DNA of 64,000 nucleotides from Comamonadaceae bacterium (lineage in GTDB: Bacteria > Pseudomonadota > Gammaproteobacteria > Burkholderiales > Burkholderiaceae_C): contig CANJWZ010000007.1 in assembly GCA_947478725.1 (NCBI GenBank), forward strand, positions 1 through 64,000, written 5' to 3'. The notes below the pieces were generated by a model. It worked only from the letters and a program-made list of their open reading frames with translations. It was not told the DNA's origin and made no database searches. Within the stretch, counting starts at the first letter, position 1, and each line of letters opens with the position of its first letter. The translations under genes were made by a program, and so were the position numbers. This document shows positions 38,776 through 48,225 of the stretch, in pieces.

Positions 38776-39675
38776 GTGTCGCTGCAACCGCTCGGCAGCG
38801 CGGCCAGCGGGGCGCCTGCGGTGCAGTCGCTGCAGGCATTCAATCAGGACTCGATGGTTCAACACAAACTCAAGCCTGGCGTGGCGGAAGTTACTGGCAC
38901 GGCAATGACACTGGCACCCTTGCGGGTCATGCAGGTGATTGCCGCGATAGCCAGCGCGGAAGACGGTCTGTCGCTGGGTCAGTTGTGCGAGCAGCTGGGT
39001 GTGCCGAAATCCAGTTTGTTCAGCCTCTTGCGAACCCTGCACAGCGGCGGCTACATCGAATCAGACGGTGGTCACCACCGGCTCGGAGAGCAGGCCTATA
39101 ACCTTGCCGGGGTGATTTCCAGGGGCCGTTCGTTTCCGGGCAACCTGCGCTCCACCGTGATGCAGTTGCACAACCGCTGCGGCGAGACCGTGATGATCCA
39201 GGTGCCGGGCGAAAGCTGGACCGAGATGGTATGCATCGACGTGGTGGAGTCCAACCACTGGCTGCGTTTCAAAGTCAATGTCGGCATGCGGCGGCCGCTT
39301 TATTCCACCGCCCCCGGCCTGGCCATGCTGGCATTTGCCCCACGGGACGTGCAGCAGCACTACGTCGAAACCACCCAGCTTACCCGCTTCACGCCGGATA
39401 CGGTGACGACGCGCAAGGCCTTGCTCCAGCAGCTGGCGAAGGCGCGCGCCGAATGTGTGGTGGTCAGCTGCGCTTCCGTCGAAGGCGCAACCGGCGTCTC
39501 GGCACCGATCTTCGGGCCGGCCGGAGAGGTCAGGGCCGCTGTATCGATCGCCGGCCTGTCGGTCCGGATCGAGCGCAATGTGGACAAGCTCACCGGCATG
39601 GTGCGCGTTGCCGCGGAGCAGATGTCGCGCGTGTTGGGATTTGCGCAGGCGTATCCGCCCAACCCGCCTTCCTAG
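38776..39675 (+). CDS. IclR family transcriptional regulator
   Basis: About 299 residues from the GTG at 38776; the conserved part begins at about residue 50. An N-terminal winged helix (IASAEDGLSLGQLCEQLGVP, KSSLFSLLRTL, GYIESDGGHHRLGEQAY) is followed by the IclR ligand domain (HNRCGETVMIQVPG, GMRRPLYSTAPGLAMLAF, VEGATGVSAPIFGPAGEVRAAVSIAG). It likely controls the adjacent hyu operon and the two Bug genes through the shared palindrome. The first residues have no homologous anchor, so the start is uncertain. Confidence 0.85.
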   Translation: MSLQPLGSAASGAPAVQSLQAFNQDSMVQHKLKPGVAEVTGTAMTLAPLRVMQVIAAIASAEDGLSLGQLCEQLGVPKSSLFSLLRTLHSGGYIESDGGHHRLGEQAYNLAGVISRGRSFPGNLRSTVMQLHNRCGETVMIQVPGESWTEMVCIDVVESNHWLRFKVNVGMRRPLYSTAPGLAMLAFAPRDVQQHYVETTQLTRFTPDTVTTRKALLQQLAKARAECVVVSCASVEGATGVSAPIFGPAGEVRAAVSIAGLSVRIERNVDKLTGMVRVAAEQMSRVLGFAQAYPPNPPS

Positions 39676-40652
39676 TCGAACTTGAGATTGAGCGGAAGTA
39701 TGGCCTGCGCCCAGCGGTCGGATTCGCGTTCGATGAACTCGGCCGCCTTCTGCGGCGACTCGAAGTTAAGCGGCGCGGATGCGGAGTCGGCCAGCAACTG
39801 CTGGTAACGCGGCGTGGCCATAGCCGCCTTGAAGGCGCGCTCGAGCTTGGCGACCACGTCCGGCGGTGTGCCGGCCGGCACCGCATAACCCCACCATACC
39901 GTGGGCAGACCCTGGACACCGGATTCCTCGAAGGTCGGCGTATTGGGCAATGTGGGCAGGCGTCGCGGCGTGCCGATAGCAACCAGGTTGGCCTGTCCGC
40001 TCTGCGCCAGCGAAAGACCGTGCAGTGCCGACGTGAAGAACATGTGGATACGCCCGGACAGCAGGTCGGTCGTGGCCTGTGCCACATCCTTGTAGCCAAC
40101 GGCCTCCATCTTGATGCCGGTGACGGCCTGCATGCGGATGCCCATGATGTGCGGGCTGCCGCCCGCACCCCAGAAACCGAAGTTCAGTTTGCCCGGGTTG
40201 GCCTTGGCGTACTCCACGAACTCGCGCACCGAGCCCGACGGCACGTTCTTGTTCGTCATCATCACCAGCGACAGTATGCCGCCGCCCGCGAACGGTATGA
40301 AGTCACTCGGCTTGTAGGTGACGTTCTTGAACATCAGGTGGTTGTTGTACTGCTGGATGTTGAGCATCAGGACGGTGTAGCCGTCCTTGGGGGCCTGCGC
40401 GACGTAATTGACGCCTATCATGCTCGACGCGCCGGGCTTGTTTTCCACCACAACCGACTGGCCGAGCTCCTTGACCAGCAAGTCGGCCAAAACCCGCGTC
40501 GCGACTTCCGAGCCCACGCCGGGTCCGAAGCCAACGACGATTTTCAAAGGCTTGATCGGAAACTCCTGTGCCTGAGCACGCGTGCCCAGTCCAATCCCGG
40601 TGGACGCCAGGACACACGATAGAAAGAAACGCCTGCTGCGCGGTGGTCGCAT
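39672..40652 (-). CDS. Bug (TctC-family) periplasmic binding protein
   Basis: 326 residues. A basic N-terminus MRPPRSRRFFLSCVLA and signal peptide ending AQAQEF, then IKPLKIVVGFGPGVGSEVATR, VVVENKPGASSMIGVNYVAQ and KDGYTVLMLNIQQYN. It is a Bug protein of a different subgroup from its neighbours. Its stop overlaps that of the convergent IclR gene by 4 bp. An operator-like palindrome lies 45 bp upstream of its ATG. Confidence 0.92.
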   Translation of the reverse strand: MRPPRSRRFFLSCVLASTGIGLGTRAQAQEFPIKPLKIVVGFGPGVGSEVATRVLADLLVKELGQSVVVENKPGASSMIGVNYVAQAPKDGYTVLMLNIQQYNNHLMFKNVTYKPSDFIPFAGGGILSLVMMTNKNVPSGSVREFVEYAKANPGKLNFGFWGAGGSPHIMGIRMQAVTGIKMEAVGYKDVAQATTDLLSGRIHMFFTSALHGLSLAQSGQANLVAIGTPRRLPTLPNTPTFEESGVQGLPTVWWGYAVPAGTPPDVVAKLERAFKAAMATPRYQQLLADSASAPLNFESPQKAAEFIERESDRWAQAILPLNLKFD

Positions 40653-40697
40653 CTCGTGTCTCCATATTCAGTAAGTCGTGCCGCCTACCCTGATCCT

Positions 40698-40713
40698 GTT
40701 CTTATATAGGAAC
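40698..40713. promoter_or_regulatory. IclR-type operator candidate 2
   Basis: GTTCTTATATAGGAAC, a one-mismatch copy of the perfect palindrome at 38681-38696. It is followed after a spacer on the + strand by GAGCATTATGA, the same downstream word as in copy 1. The pair suggests co-regulation by the IclR encoded between them. Confidence 0.62.
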
Positions 40714-40882
40714 ACGGGGACGGTTAAGAGCATTATGAAATCCCCGATCGCATTCCAGTCTAGGGCTTACCCTTCAAATGCTTTGGCCTCGCACAAGCCA
40801 ATGTTTGCCCCGTGTGAGCCACCCCAGCTTCAACAGACATCTTGCTTTTGTGTGGTCGAACCGTCATATTTTGGCCGTCCGC

Positions 40883-41866
40883 TCATGCCACCACGCCACG
40901 CACGAAGTCTGTCAGCAATGCCTCGCCGCTGTTCAGAGCAGCCTCCCCCAACAGCCGGTTCCAGTGCGCTTCGGAGCCGTGCGCCACGCGCCACTCATGC
41001 AGGCGACGTGTGAACAACTGCAGGTCGTACTCAGCCGTGACGCCGATCGCACCATGCACTGAATGAGCGATGGACGAGACCACCTGGGCGGCCTCGCTGG
41101 TGCGCGACTTGGCCACTGCGCTGGCCAGAAGCGATGGTGCCCGCGCGCCACAGTCGAAGGCCGCTTGTGCTGCAATGGATGCAGCCGCCACATGCTCGGC
41201 CATCAGACTCAGCTGATGTTGCACCGCCTGGAATTTTCCAATGGACTTGCCAAACTGTAGGCGGTCGTTGCCATATTGCAATGTCATGTCAAAGACGCGC
41301 TTGCAGGCGCCCGAAAGCATTGCGGCATGCAGGACCGCGCCTAGCGCGGCGAGAGAAGATGCGGGCATTGCGCTGCGCAGTTGTACGCCATCCGACATGC
41401 TCCAGCGCAGCGTGGCGGCCAGACTGCCCGGCACGATGGCATCAACCCTTGCAGTTGCAACGGGCAGCAGCCAAAGCGCATTGGCTTTGGCCGCGATCAC
41501 ATGGGCCGCCACGCGCGCACACGGTACCTGCGGGCATACGAGTTCGCCGCCACGCTCCACCAGCGCCGGCGCGATGGTGATGGCGCCCGACGGCAGGTCT
41601 GCATGGGTCGATGCGAGCAGCCGCGCCGCCAGCGTCTGGGCCAGCGGCAAAGGCACTGCGTAGGCGCCGCACAACGACAAAACGGGGAATAGCTCCTGCA
41701 TGGTGGCACCGGCGCCACCGTCTGCCTCAGCCGCGAGGAGTTCGAGAAAGCCAGCGTCTGCAATAGCGGCATAGAGCGCATCAGCGCTGGCGCCGGCGTC
41801 GATGGAACGCACTGTCTGTGGCGTGCAGTGATCTTTGAAAATAGATTCGATGGCCTGGGCAAACAT
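40883..41866 (-). CDS. Acyl-CoA dehydrogenase, short subunit type
   Basis: 327 residues from MFAQAIESIFKDHC. The C-terminal FAD-binding helices contain MTLQYGNDRLQFGKSIGKFQAVQHQLSLMAEHV and VHGAIGVTAEYDLQLF. The N-terminal and middle domains are reduced compared with standard acyl-CoA dehydrogenases (about 380). Such proteins pair with a longer partner in two-subunit acyl-CoA dehydrogenases. It starts 10 bp after the longer acyl-CoA dehydrogenase gene, which supports a heteromeric enzyme. Confidence 0.87.
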   Translation of the reverse strand: MFAQAIESIFKDHCTPQTVRSIDAGASADALYAAIADAGFLELLAAEADGGAGATMQELFPVLSLCGAYAVPLPLAQTLAARLLASTHADLPSGAITIAPALVERGGELVCPQVPCARVAAHVIAAKANALWLLPVATARVDAIVPGSLAATLRWSMSDGVQLRSAMPASSLAALGAVLHAAMLSGACKRVFDMTLQYGNDRLQFGKSIGKFQAVQHQLSLMAEHVAAASIAAQAAFDCGARAPSLLASAVAKSRTSEAAQVVSSIAHSVHGAIGVTAEYDLQLFTRRLHEWRVAHGSEAHWNRLLGEAALNSGEALLTDFVRGVVA

Positions 41867-41876
41867 GGATGTCCTT

Positions 41877-43043
41877 TCAACGCAGGCCAAGGCCGCGCGC
41901 GATCATGCCGCGAAGGATCTCCCGCGTACCGCCGCGCAGTGAGAAAGTCGGCGCGATCAGGCTGACGAAGGCGAGCGAGCGCAGCAGGTCGGGATCCATG
42001 ATGGCGGCCGGGTCTTCGCCGACAAATGTCTCGATCATGGCGGGAATTTCCTGTTCGAAGGCCGTGCCGATGTCCTTGACCAGCGCGGCTTCCACCAGCG
42101 GGCTTTCGCCCGCAACGAGTTTGCTTGTCGTGGTGATCGACATATGCCGCAAGGTGGACAGATGCGCCGCAAAGCGCCCGATGGCGGCGACATGCTCGTC
42201 CTTCAGGTCATTACCTTTGGCATGCCGCAGCCACTCCATCCAACGATCCAGCAGCACAATACTCGAATAGATTCGCTCCGGTCCGCTCCGCTCAGAAACC
42301 AGTTCGGCTGTCACCTGCTCCCAGCCCTGCCCTTCGGTGCCAACCAGCGCGTCATCGGCCAGCTCCACGTTGTCGAACAGCATTTCCGAAAAATGCGCAT
42401 CACCGGTCAAATCCACAATGGGTCGCACTGACACGCCGGGAAGAGACAGGTCCACGATGAACTGCGACAAACCTTTGTGCCGGTCCTCCTGCGTGCCCGA
42501 ACTGCGCACCAGCGCAATGGTGTAGTGGCAGCGGTGACCATTGGTCGTCCAGATCTTGCGTCCGTTCAGGCGCCAGCCGGTGGCGCCGCGTGTGGCGCGC
42601 GTGCCCACCGCAGCCAGGTCCGAACCGGCATTGGGCTCGCTCATACCGATGCAGAAAAAGGCCTGCGCCGCGCAGATCCTGGGCAGGTAGAAGGCGCGCT
42701 GCGCGTCGGTACCGTATTTGTGAATCAGCGGGCCGCTTTGCCGGTCGGCAATCCAGTGCGCGGCCACCGGCGCGCCGGCGGCCAGCAGTTCTTCCACCAG
42801 CACAAAGCGCGAATAGTCGTCCAGGTCAGCGCCGCCGAATCGCTTGGGCAACGTCAGGCCCAGCCAGCCGCGCGCTGCCAGTTTGCAGCTGAAGTCGGCG
42901 TCAAAGCCCATCCACGAGCGCGAGCGCACGTCGGCGGGCATGCCCACCAGATGCTCGCGCAGGAATGCCTTGACCTCTGCCCGGAAGACGTCAGTGGCCG
43001 CAGGCAGCGCCGCGAATCGGAAGTTGTCAAGAAGGTTGCCCAT
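41877..43043 (-). CDS. Acyl-CoA dehydrogenase, long partner
   Basis: 388 residues. GWLGLTLPKRFGGADLDDYSRFVLVEEL, CIGMSEPNAGSDLAAVGTRA, GWRLNGRKIWTTNGH and VEAALVKDIGTAFEQEIPAM are acyl-CoA dehydrogenase motifs. It oxidises an acyl-CoA to the enoyl-CoA with FAD. Order is long partner then short partner. The substrate is not fixed by sequence. Confidence 0.92.
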   Translation of the reverse strand: MGNLLDNFRFAALPAATDVFRAEVKAFLREHLVGMPADVRSRSWMGFDADFSCKLAARGWLGLTLPKRFGGADLDDYSRFVLVEELLAAGAPVAAHWIADRQSGPLIHKYGTDAQRAFYLPRICAAQAFFCIGMSEPNAGSDLAAVGTRATRGATGWRLNGRKIWTTNGHRCHYTIALVRSSGTQEDRHKGLSQFIVDLSLPGVSVRPIVDLTGDAHFSEMLFDNVELADDALVGTEGQGWEQVTAELVSERSGPERIYSSIVLLDRWMEWLRHAKGNDLKDEHVAAIGRFAAHLSTLRHMSITTTSKLVAGESPLVEAALVKDIGTAFEQEIPAMIETFVGEDPAAIMDPDLLRSLAFVSLIAPTFSLRGGTREILRGMIARGLGLR

Positions 43044-43205
43044 GGCGTAGAGGTTAGCCGCATGTCACCGGCACTGTCCAATACTGCGTTGCAGCGCGTC
43101 CATAGCGATCCGGTATCGGCGCGGCGCGAAAGCCTATTGGACATTCCGAGCAAGGCCCATTAGCCTTGGACGTCCATCCGCCAGGCAACCTCAGGAGAAC
43201 GCCGC

Positions 43206-44000
43206 ATGCCCGACTTTCTGCTTTATGACCAGCAAGGCCATATCGTTACGCTCACCATGAATCTGCCGGAGCGGCGCAATCCGCTCACGGGGAATTCGGC
43301 TGTCGCTGAGTTCCTGTTAGCAATTGACCGTATCCATGACGACACAAGCGTGCGTGCAGTGATCCTCACCGCCAATGGCCCGTCGTTTTCGGCCGGTGGC
43401 GACATCGTCGAGATGAAACGCCAGTCCCAGCCCGACGTGAGCGAGATGAAGATACGACAGGATTACCGTCGCGGAATCCAGCGCCTGACGCTGGCACTGT
43501 TCAACTTGGAAGTCCCGGTGATCGCGGCGGTCAACGGCCACGCTATCGGGGCCGGGTTGGACTTGGCCTGCATGTGCGACATCCGCATCGCGTCGGACAA
43601 GGCTAAATTCGCGGAGAGCTTCGTCAAACTGGGCATCATCCCCGGTGACGGCGGCGCCTGGCTGCTGCCTCGCATCATCGGCATGTCGCGCGCGGCTGAA
43701 CTGTCCTACACCGGCGACATGATCGACGCGCAGCAGGCCTTGGAGTGGAACCTCGTCTCACGGGTAGTACCACACGACGAACTGCTGGCGGCGGCAAACG
43801 CACTGGCGCTGCGCATTGCAGCCAACGCGCCGCATGCCGTGCGCCTGACCAAGCGGCTGATGCGCGAGGCCATTCACTCCCGTCTGGACAGCGTGCTTGA
43901 ACTCTCGTCGGTGTTTCAGGCGATCTCGCACAAAACAGCGGACCATGCCGAGGCGGTCAACGCATTCATTGAAAAGCGACCGGCGACATTTTCCGGCTGA
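43206..44000 (+). CDS. Enoyl-CoA hydratase/isomerase
   Basis: 264 residues. Crotonase motif VNGHAIGAGLDLACMCDIRIAS and FAESFVKLGIIPGDGGAWLL; the first catalytic Glu (E137) is present while the second position is Asp (D148). The oxyanion hole is in FSAGGDIVE. It hydrates or isomerises an enoyl-CoA. It is divergent from the acyl-CoA dehydrogenase pair and starts with GGAGAACGCCGC upstream. Confidence 0.93.
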   Translation: MPDFLLYDQQGHIVTLTMNLPERRNPLTGNSAVAEFLLAIDRIHDDTSVRAVILTANGPSFSAGGDIVEMKRQSQPDVSEMKIRQDYRRGIQRLTLALFNLEVPVIAAVNGHAIGAGLDLACMCDIRIASDKAKFAESFVKLGIIPGDGGAWLLPRIIGMSRAAELSYTGDMIDAQQALEWNLVSRVVPHDELLAAANALALRIAANAPHAVRLTKRLMREAIHSRLDSVLELSSVFQAISHKTADHAEAVNAFIEKRPATFSG

Positions 44001-44051
44001 AGCTGTTGGCGCAGCGTATGCTAGGTGCAAACCACCACTGTACCGCTGCCT

Positions 44052-44945
44052 ATGAACCTACGACGCATCCGGCATTTCGTCGTGCTGGCCGAAACCCTCA
44101 ATTTCAGGCGCGCCGCCGAGCGCCTCAACATGGCCCAGCCGCCTCTGTCGGTCTCCATCCACAAACTGGAGGCCGAACTTGGCGTGCGGCTGTTCGAGCG
44201 CATTTCCTCGGGCGTGACGCTCTCGGTCGCAGGCGTCAGCCTGCTGCCAGAAGCCCGCCGCCTGCTGGCGCAAGGCGCCGAGCTGTCGCGCCTTGCGCAG
44301 GGCGCGGCCGATGGCACAGGCGGACAGTTGCGCATCGGCTTCGCGGGCTCGGCGATTTACGGGCTGCTGCCCATGCTGTTGCCGCGGTTCCGCGCGCAAT
44401 ACCCGGACGTCGAACTGGTGCTGCGCGAAGCAACATCGGCAAGCATTATGAGGGGGATTGACGAAGAGACACACGACATCGGCTTGGTGCGTACACCGTT
44501 GCTGGACAGCACCCGTGCCAAGCTGGTGACTTTGCAGCGCGAAACCTTCATCGCTGCCCTGCCGGCCGACAATCCACTGACCAGCAAGGCCAGGCTGGCG
44601 CTGGCCGACCTGGCGGGCGAGCCCTTCATCCTGTATTCAGCTTCCGATGCTGCCGGCCTTCGCAGCGCTGTCTTGCTGGCCTGCCAGCAAGCCGGATTTA
44701 TCCCGCACGTGTCACAGGAAGCCGTTCAGATCCAGACGGTGCTGGCCCTGGTTGAGAGCGGGTTGGGGGTTGCGCTGGTGCCGTCCGTGATGCAACGCTT
44801 CAGCAGTGAACGCATCGTCTACTGCACATTGCACGACCTGCCGCCGGCCGCGACCACTGCGCTTGCGCTGGCGTATCGCGCCGACACACAGTCACCCGCA
44901 GCAAAACACTTCCTCGAACTCGCCATGCGCGCATTCACAGCCTGA
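44052..44945 (+). CDS. LysR family transcriptional regulator
   Basis: 297 residues from MNLRRIRHFVVLAETLNFRRA. The HTH is RRAAERLNMAQPPLSVSIHKLEAELGVRLFER; a two-lobed effector domain follows (LRIGFAGSAIYGLLPMLLPRF, EATSASIMRGIDEETHDIGLVRTP, GLGVALVPSVMQRF). It probably controls one of the flanking catabolic operons. The effector is unknown. ATG at 44052; an upstream in-frame start exists. Confidence 0.92.
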   Translation: MNLRRIRHFVVLAETLNFRRAAERLNMAQPPLSVSIHKLEAELGVRLFERISSGVTLSVAGVSLLPEARRLLAQGAELSRLAQGAADGTGGQLRIGFAGSAIYGLLPMLLPRFRAQYPDVELVLREATSASIMRGIDEETHDIGLVRTPLLDSTRAKLVTLQRETFIAALPADNPLTSKARLALADLAGEPFILYSASDAAGLRSAVLLACQQAGFIPHVSQEAVQIQTVLALVESGLGVALVPSVMQRFSSERIVYCTLHDLPPAATTALALAYRADTQSPAAKHFLELAMRAFTA

Positions 44946-45059
44946 AGTCATGACTTGACATCACGGCGAATGCGAGTACCGTCTCAGGGTAAACCACCGG
45001 CGGAGGCTGGATGCATGGCCATGCGGGTTGTCCCCTAAAACAGGCGGCCGCCATCGCAT

Positions 45060-45090
45060 ATGTAAATTGTGCTTCTCCAAATGTAAAATT
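45060..45090 (+). promoter_or_regulatory. Direct repeat upstream of the IclR gene
   Basis: ATGTAAATT (45060-45068) and ATGTAAAATT (45081-45090) repeat at a 21-base period, about two helical turns, within the AT-rich leader of the IclR gene. A candidate regulator site; promoter boxes are not clear. Confidence 0.35.
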
Positions 45091-45162
45091 TTCCTGCCTC
45101 CATCACTAAACTACGTGAAGGCTAGCGCACAGGCGCACCGTACAAACAGCCAGGAGACAACG

Positions 45163-45924
45163 ATGGCGCGTGTCGTGAAATCGGCGGTCAGAGTTCTTGA
45201 AGTACTCGAGCTCTTTGACCGCCTGCAACGAGAAGCTTCGGTGGGAGAGATCGCGCGCGAGCTCGGCTACCCGGTGTCCAGCACGTCAATGCTCCTGGGC
45301 AACCTGCTGGAGCGCGGATACATGCGCCATGGCCCTGACCAGCGCACCTACTTCCCGACACCGCGGGTCACAGTCCTGGGTGCATGGATTGAACCGCTGC
45401 TCACACCGCATGCCGAAGTGATGCGGATGATGAGTGAGTTGGGCGAGGCCACCGGTGAGACCATCATCCTCGCGGCGCCCACGCGCGACCAGGCACAGTA
45501 CCTGCACGTCGTGCCAGCCACCACCACGATGCGCATGCATGTAGGCCCCGGCACCATGCGCCCGTTGCTGGCGTCAGGCCTGGGGCGCACCCTGCTGTCC
45601 ACCATGCCGGAGGAAAGAATCCGCCATATGGTCATGCGGCACAACAATGGGCTGGTCGCAGACGAAGGACACATCAGCCTGGCGGCGCTGCAGCGCGAAC
45701 TCTCCACCATCCGCGCCCGCGGGTACTCCATCGTGCTGCGCGGCGTTACACCCGGCGCTGGACTTGTCAGCATGCTGCTGCCCATGGAACTCGGCGGCCT
45801 GCCGCTGGCCATGGGAATCGGCGGATGGGCGCGCGAAATGCGCAGTCGTCAGCAGGAATACGTCACGCTGCTGCGTGACGCCATTGACCGTCACATGCGG
45901 CCGCATATGCGCTCCGCTGCCTGA
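45163..45924 (+). CDS. IclR family transcriptional regulator
   Basis: 253 residues from MARVVKSAVRVLEVLELFD. The winged-helix part contains ASVGEIARELGYPVSSTSMLLGNLLERGYM, then the IclR effector domain (GEATGETIILAAPTRDQAQYL, MRPLLASGLGRTLLSTMP, GVTPGAGLVSMLLPMELGGLPLAMGIGG). It lies directly upstream of the large mutase operon (22 bp gap) and is likely its regulator. A strong ribosome-binding site (CAGGAGACAACG) precedes the ATG. Confidence 0.92.
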   Translation: MARVVKSAVRVLEVLELFDRLQREASVGEIARELGYPVSSTSMLLGNLLERGYMRHGPDQRTYFPTPRVTVLGAWIEPLLTPHAEVMRMMSELGEATGETIILAAPTRDQAQYLHVVPATTTMRMHVGPGTMRPLLASGLGRTLLSTMPEERIRHMVMRHNNGLVADEGHISLAALQRELSTIRARGYSIVLRGVTPGAGLVSMLLPMELGGLPLAMGIGGWAREMRSRQQEYVTLLRDAIDRHMRPHMRSAA

Positions 45925-45946
45925 GTTGAACAGTCACTTGTCTGCC

Positions 45947-47125
45947 ATGAACTTTCCGGAAGGCTTCCAGTTTCAGTCATCACAGTGCAGGATCGTCTCG
46001 CGCCCTGGCGCGCTCGACGACCTGACCGCCGAAGCCGAGTCGATCGGCGTGAAGCGGTTGATGCTGATCAGCGGCACGCGCTCGGGCGCCGGCTCGGCCA
46101 GCAGGCAGACGCGCGCGGTACTGGGCAAACTGATTGTGTGTGAATCCACCGGCGTGCCGCAACACTCAGGCGTGGCAACGGTGCAGGCGATTGCACAGAT
46201 GGCGCGCGACCACCAGGTCGACGGGTTCGTGGCCGTCGGTGGCGGCAGCGCATCCGACAGCGCCAAGGCCGCGGCCATCCTGCTGGCAGAAGGGGGCAGA
46301 CTGGCCGACCACAGCAATGTGTTCTATCCGCCCGACCGGTATGTGCAGAAGGTGCTCAAGGCCGCGAAGCTGCCGATCATCGCCGTGCCCACGACGCTGT
46401 CGGCAGCCGAGGTGACGCCGGGCCTGGGCATCCGCGACGAGCACGGCCACAAGCTGGTTTTCTGGGACACGCAGGTCGTGCCGCGCCTGATCGTGCTGGA
46501 CGGGCGGGCGACCATGGATGTTCCGGCATCGCTGTTTGCCACCACCGGCATGAATGCCCTAGCCCACTGCGTAGAAGGCATTTATTCGCGCGTGCGCAAT
46601 CCGGTCTCCGAAGGCGTAGCGCTGCAGGGCATCCGCTACCTGTGCAAAGCGCTGCCCCGGGTCGTGGACCAGCCAGGCGACGAGACTGCACGCGCCGATG
46701 CGATGGTGGGCGCCTGCCTGTCGGGTCTGACCATCAGCAATGCGCGCGTGGGTATCCACCACGGCATTTGCCACGGCCTGGGCTCCCTGGGTGGCCTGTC
46801 GCACGGCGTGGCCAACTCGATTTTCCTGCCGCATGCCATGCGCTTTAACCGCGAGGTGGCCGCTGACAAGCTGGCCCTGATCGCGCAGGCCATGGGTGCC
46901 GACACCCGCGGCCTTTCGCCGCAAGCTGCAGCCGATGCCGCCATCACCGCCGTGGAGCTGCTCCAGCGGCGTATTGGCGTTCCGCTCACGCTGGGCGGTG
47001 CGGGCCTGGATCATGCACTGCTGCCCCGGCTGGCCGAAGGCGCGATGTCCGATCGCGGCCTGTTCTTCAACCCGCGCCTGGCGAGCCAGACCGAGGTACA
47101 GGCACTGCTGGAGGCAGCGTTTTGA
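45947..47125 (+). CDS. Iron-containing alcohol dehydrogenase / maleylacetate-reductase-like protein
   Basis: 392 residues. Nucleotide-binding GFVAVGGGSASDSAKAAAI, IIAVPTTLSAAEVTPGLGI, and His motifs GMNALAHCVEGIYS and VGIHHGICHGLGSLGGLSHG. This is the dehydroquinate-synthase-like fold of group III alcohol dehydrogenases; the HH..CH..GG..H form is like maleylacetate reductase. The reaction could be NAD(P)H-dependent reduction of a keto or unsaturated acid. First gene of the mutase operon; its stop overlaps the TTG start of the next. Confidence 0.85.
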   Translation: MNFPEGFQFQSSQCRIVSRPGALDDLTAEAESIGVKRLMLISGTRSGAGSASRQTRAVLGKLIVCESTGVPQHSGVATVQAIAQMARDHQVDGFVAVGGGSASDSAKAAAILLAEGGRLADHSNVFYPPDRYVQKVLKAAKLPIIAVPTTLSAAEVTPGLGIRDEHGHKLVFWDTQVVPRLIVLDGRATMDVPASLFATTGMNALAHCVEGIYSRVRNPVSEGVALQGIRYLCKALPRVVDQPGDETARADAMVGACLSGLTISNARVGIHHGICHGLGSLGGLSHGVANSIFLPHAMRFNREVAADKLALIAQAMGADTRGLSPQAAADAAITAVELLQRRIGVPLTLGGAGLDHALLPRLAEGAMSDRGLFFNPRLASQTEVQALLEAAF

Positions 47126-48225
47126 CAACCGAAGCCCAACGCGTTTTTTGTGATCTGCGGGCTGGGCAACCCAGAGCGTTGTCACGCGCGATTTCGTGGG
47201 TCGAGAACGAAACCCGACAGGCACCCGAGTTGCTGGAGCAGATCTATGCGCAGGCGCCGCACCCATGGGTGATCGGCATCACCGGCGCGGGCGGCGCGGG
47301 CAAGAGTTCTTTGGTGCCGCACATCGCGCGACGGCTGGCCGACGGTGGCAGCCGCGTGGCAGTGCTGGCAGTGGACCCATCGAGCCCGCTGACCGGCGGC
47401 GCCCTGCTGGGTGACCGCATCCGCGACAACGCCGGCGAGCAGCATCCACGCGTGTACTTTCGCAGTGTTGCAACGCGTGGCGGCCAGGGGGGCCTGGCCA
47501 CCTGCGTGGCTGATCTGGTGCGGGTGACTGCTGCTGCAGGCCATGACATCGTGCTGATCGAGACCGTGGGCGCGGGTCAGTCCGAACTGGGCATCCTGAA
47601 CGTGGCGCATTGCGTGGTGCTGGTGAACGCGCCGGGCCTGGGCGACGACGTGCAGGCGCAGAAGGCTGGCGTGATGGAGATCGCTGACCTGCTGGTGGTG
47701 AACAAGGCCGACCGGCCCGGCGCCGAAGACGTGGTGGCTTCGCTGCAGCAGGCGCTGCTGCTGTCCGAGGCCAGGGCGCACATGCGCGAAGGTGTCAATG
47801 AGCTTGCGGATGGCGCAACGTACTGGCACCCGCCCGTGCTCAAGACTGCCGCGCTGGACGGCACCGGTGTTGAGGTCCTGTGCGGGCAACTGCACGCGCA
47901 CCGCGCGCTGCTCCAGCGCCAGGGCCGCTTCGAGGAACTCAACCGGCTGCACGACCTGCGTCGTATGCAAGCCTATTTCAAGGAAGTCGTGCAGCGCAGG
48001 CTACAGCAGCGCATCGAGTCCATGGCGCTGTTGCAGCTCCTGGAAGAAGGCCTGGCGCGCGGCGGCGGCGACCCACTGGGCGCAGCCCGTCAGCTCGCCG
48101 ACGCCGTACTACCGCCCTCGCACGACCCGACGGATTTACAAGCGCCCGCAGCCCTTGCAGACGCAGTTACCAGGTCACCAATCCCACCTTTGCATACCCA
48201 AAAGGAAAAGGAGACAACCCCATGA
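47122..48225 (+). CDS. meaB: MeaB/ArgK-type GTPase chaperone of a B12-dependent mutase
   Basis: 367 residues. Walker A GITGAGGAGKSSLVPH (52-67), G3-type DIVLIETVGAGQSE, and NKxD in LLVVNKADRPGAED. The family loads and protects adenosylcobalamin on acyl-CoA mutases. A TTG start (47122) overlaps the previous stop (TTGACA). The gene sits upstream of the mutase subunits in the same operon, which fits a dedicated chaperone. The C-terminal tail past about residue 320 is low-complexity. Confidence 0.9.
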   Translation: MTTEAQRVFCDLRAGQPRALSRAISWVENETRQAPELLEQIYAQAPHPWVIGITGAGGAGKSSLVPHIARRLADGGSRVAVLAVDPSSPLTGGALLGDRIRDNAGEQHPRVYFRSVATRGGQGGLATCVADLVRVTAAAGHDIVLIETVGAGQSELGILNVAHCVVLVNAPGLGDDVQAQKAGVMEIADLLVVNKADRPGAEDVVASLQQALLLSEARAHMREGVNELADGATYWHPPVLKTAALDGTGVEVLCGQLHAHRALLQRQGRFEELNRLHDLRRMQAYFKEVVQRRLQQRIESMALLQLLEEGLARGGGDPLGAARQLADAVLPPSHDPTDLQAPAALADAVTRSPIPPLHTQKEKETTP

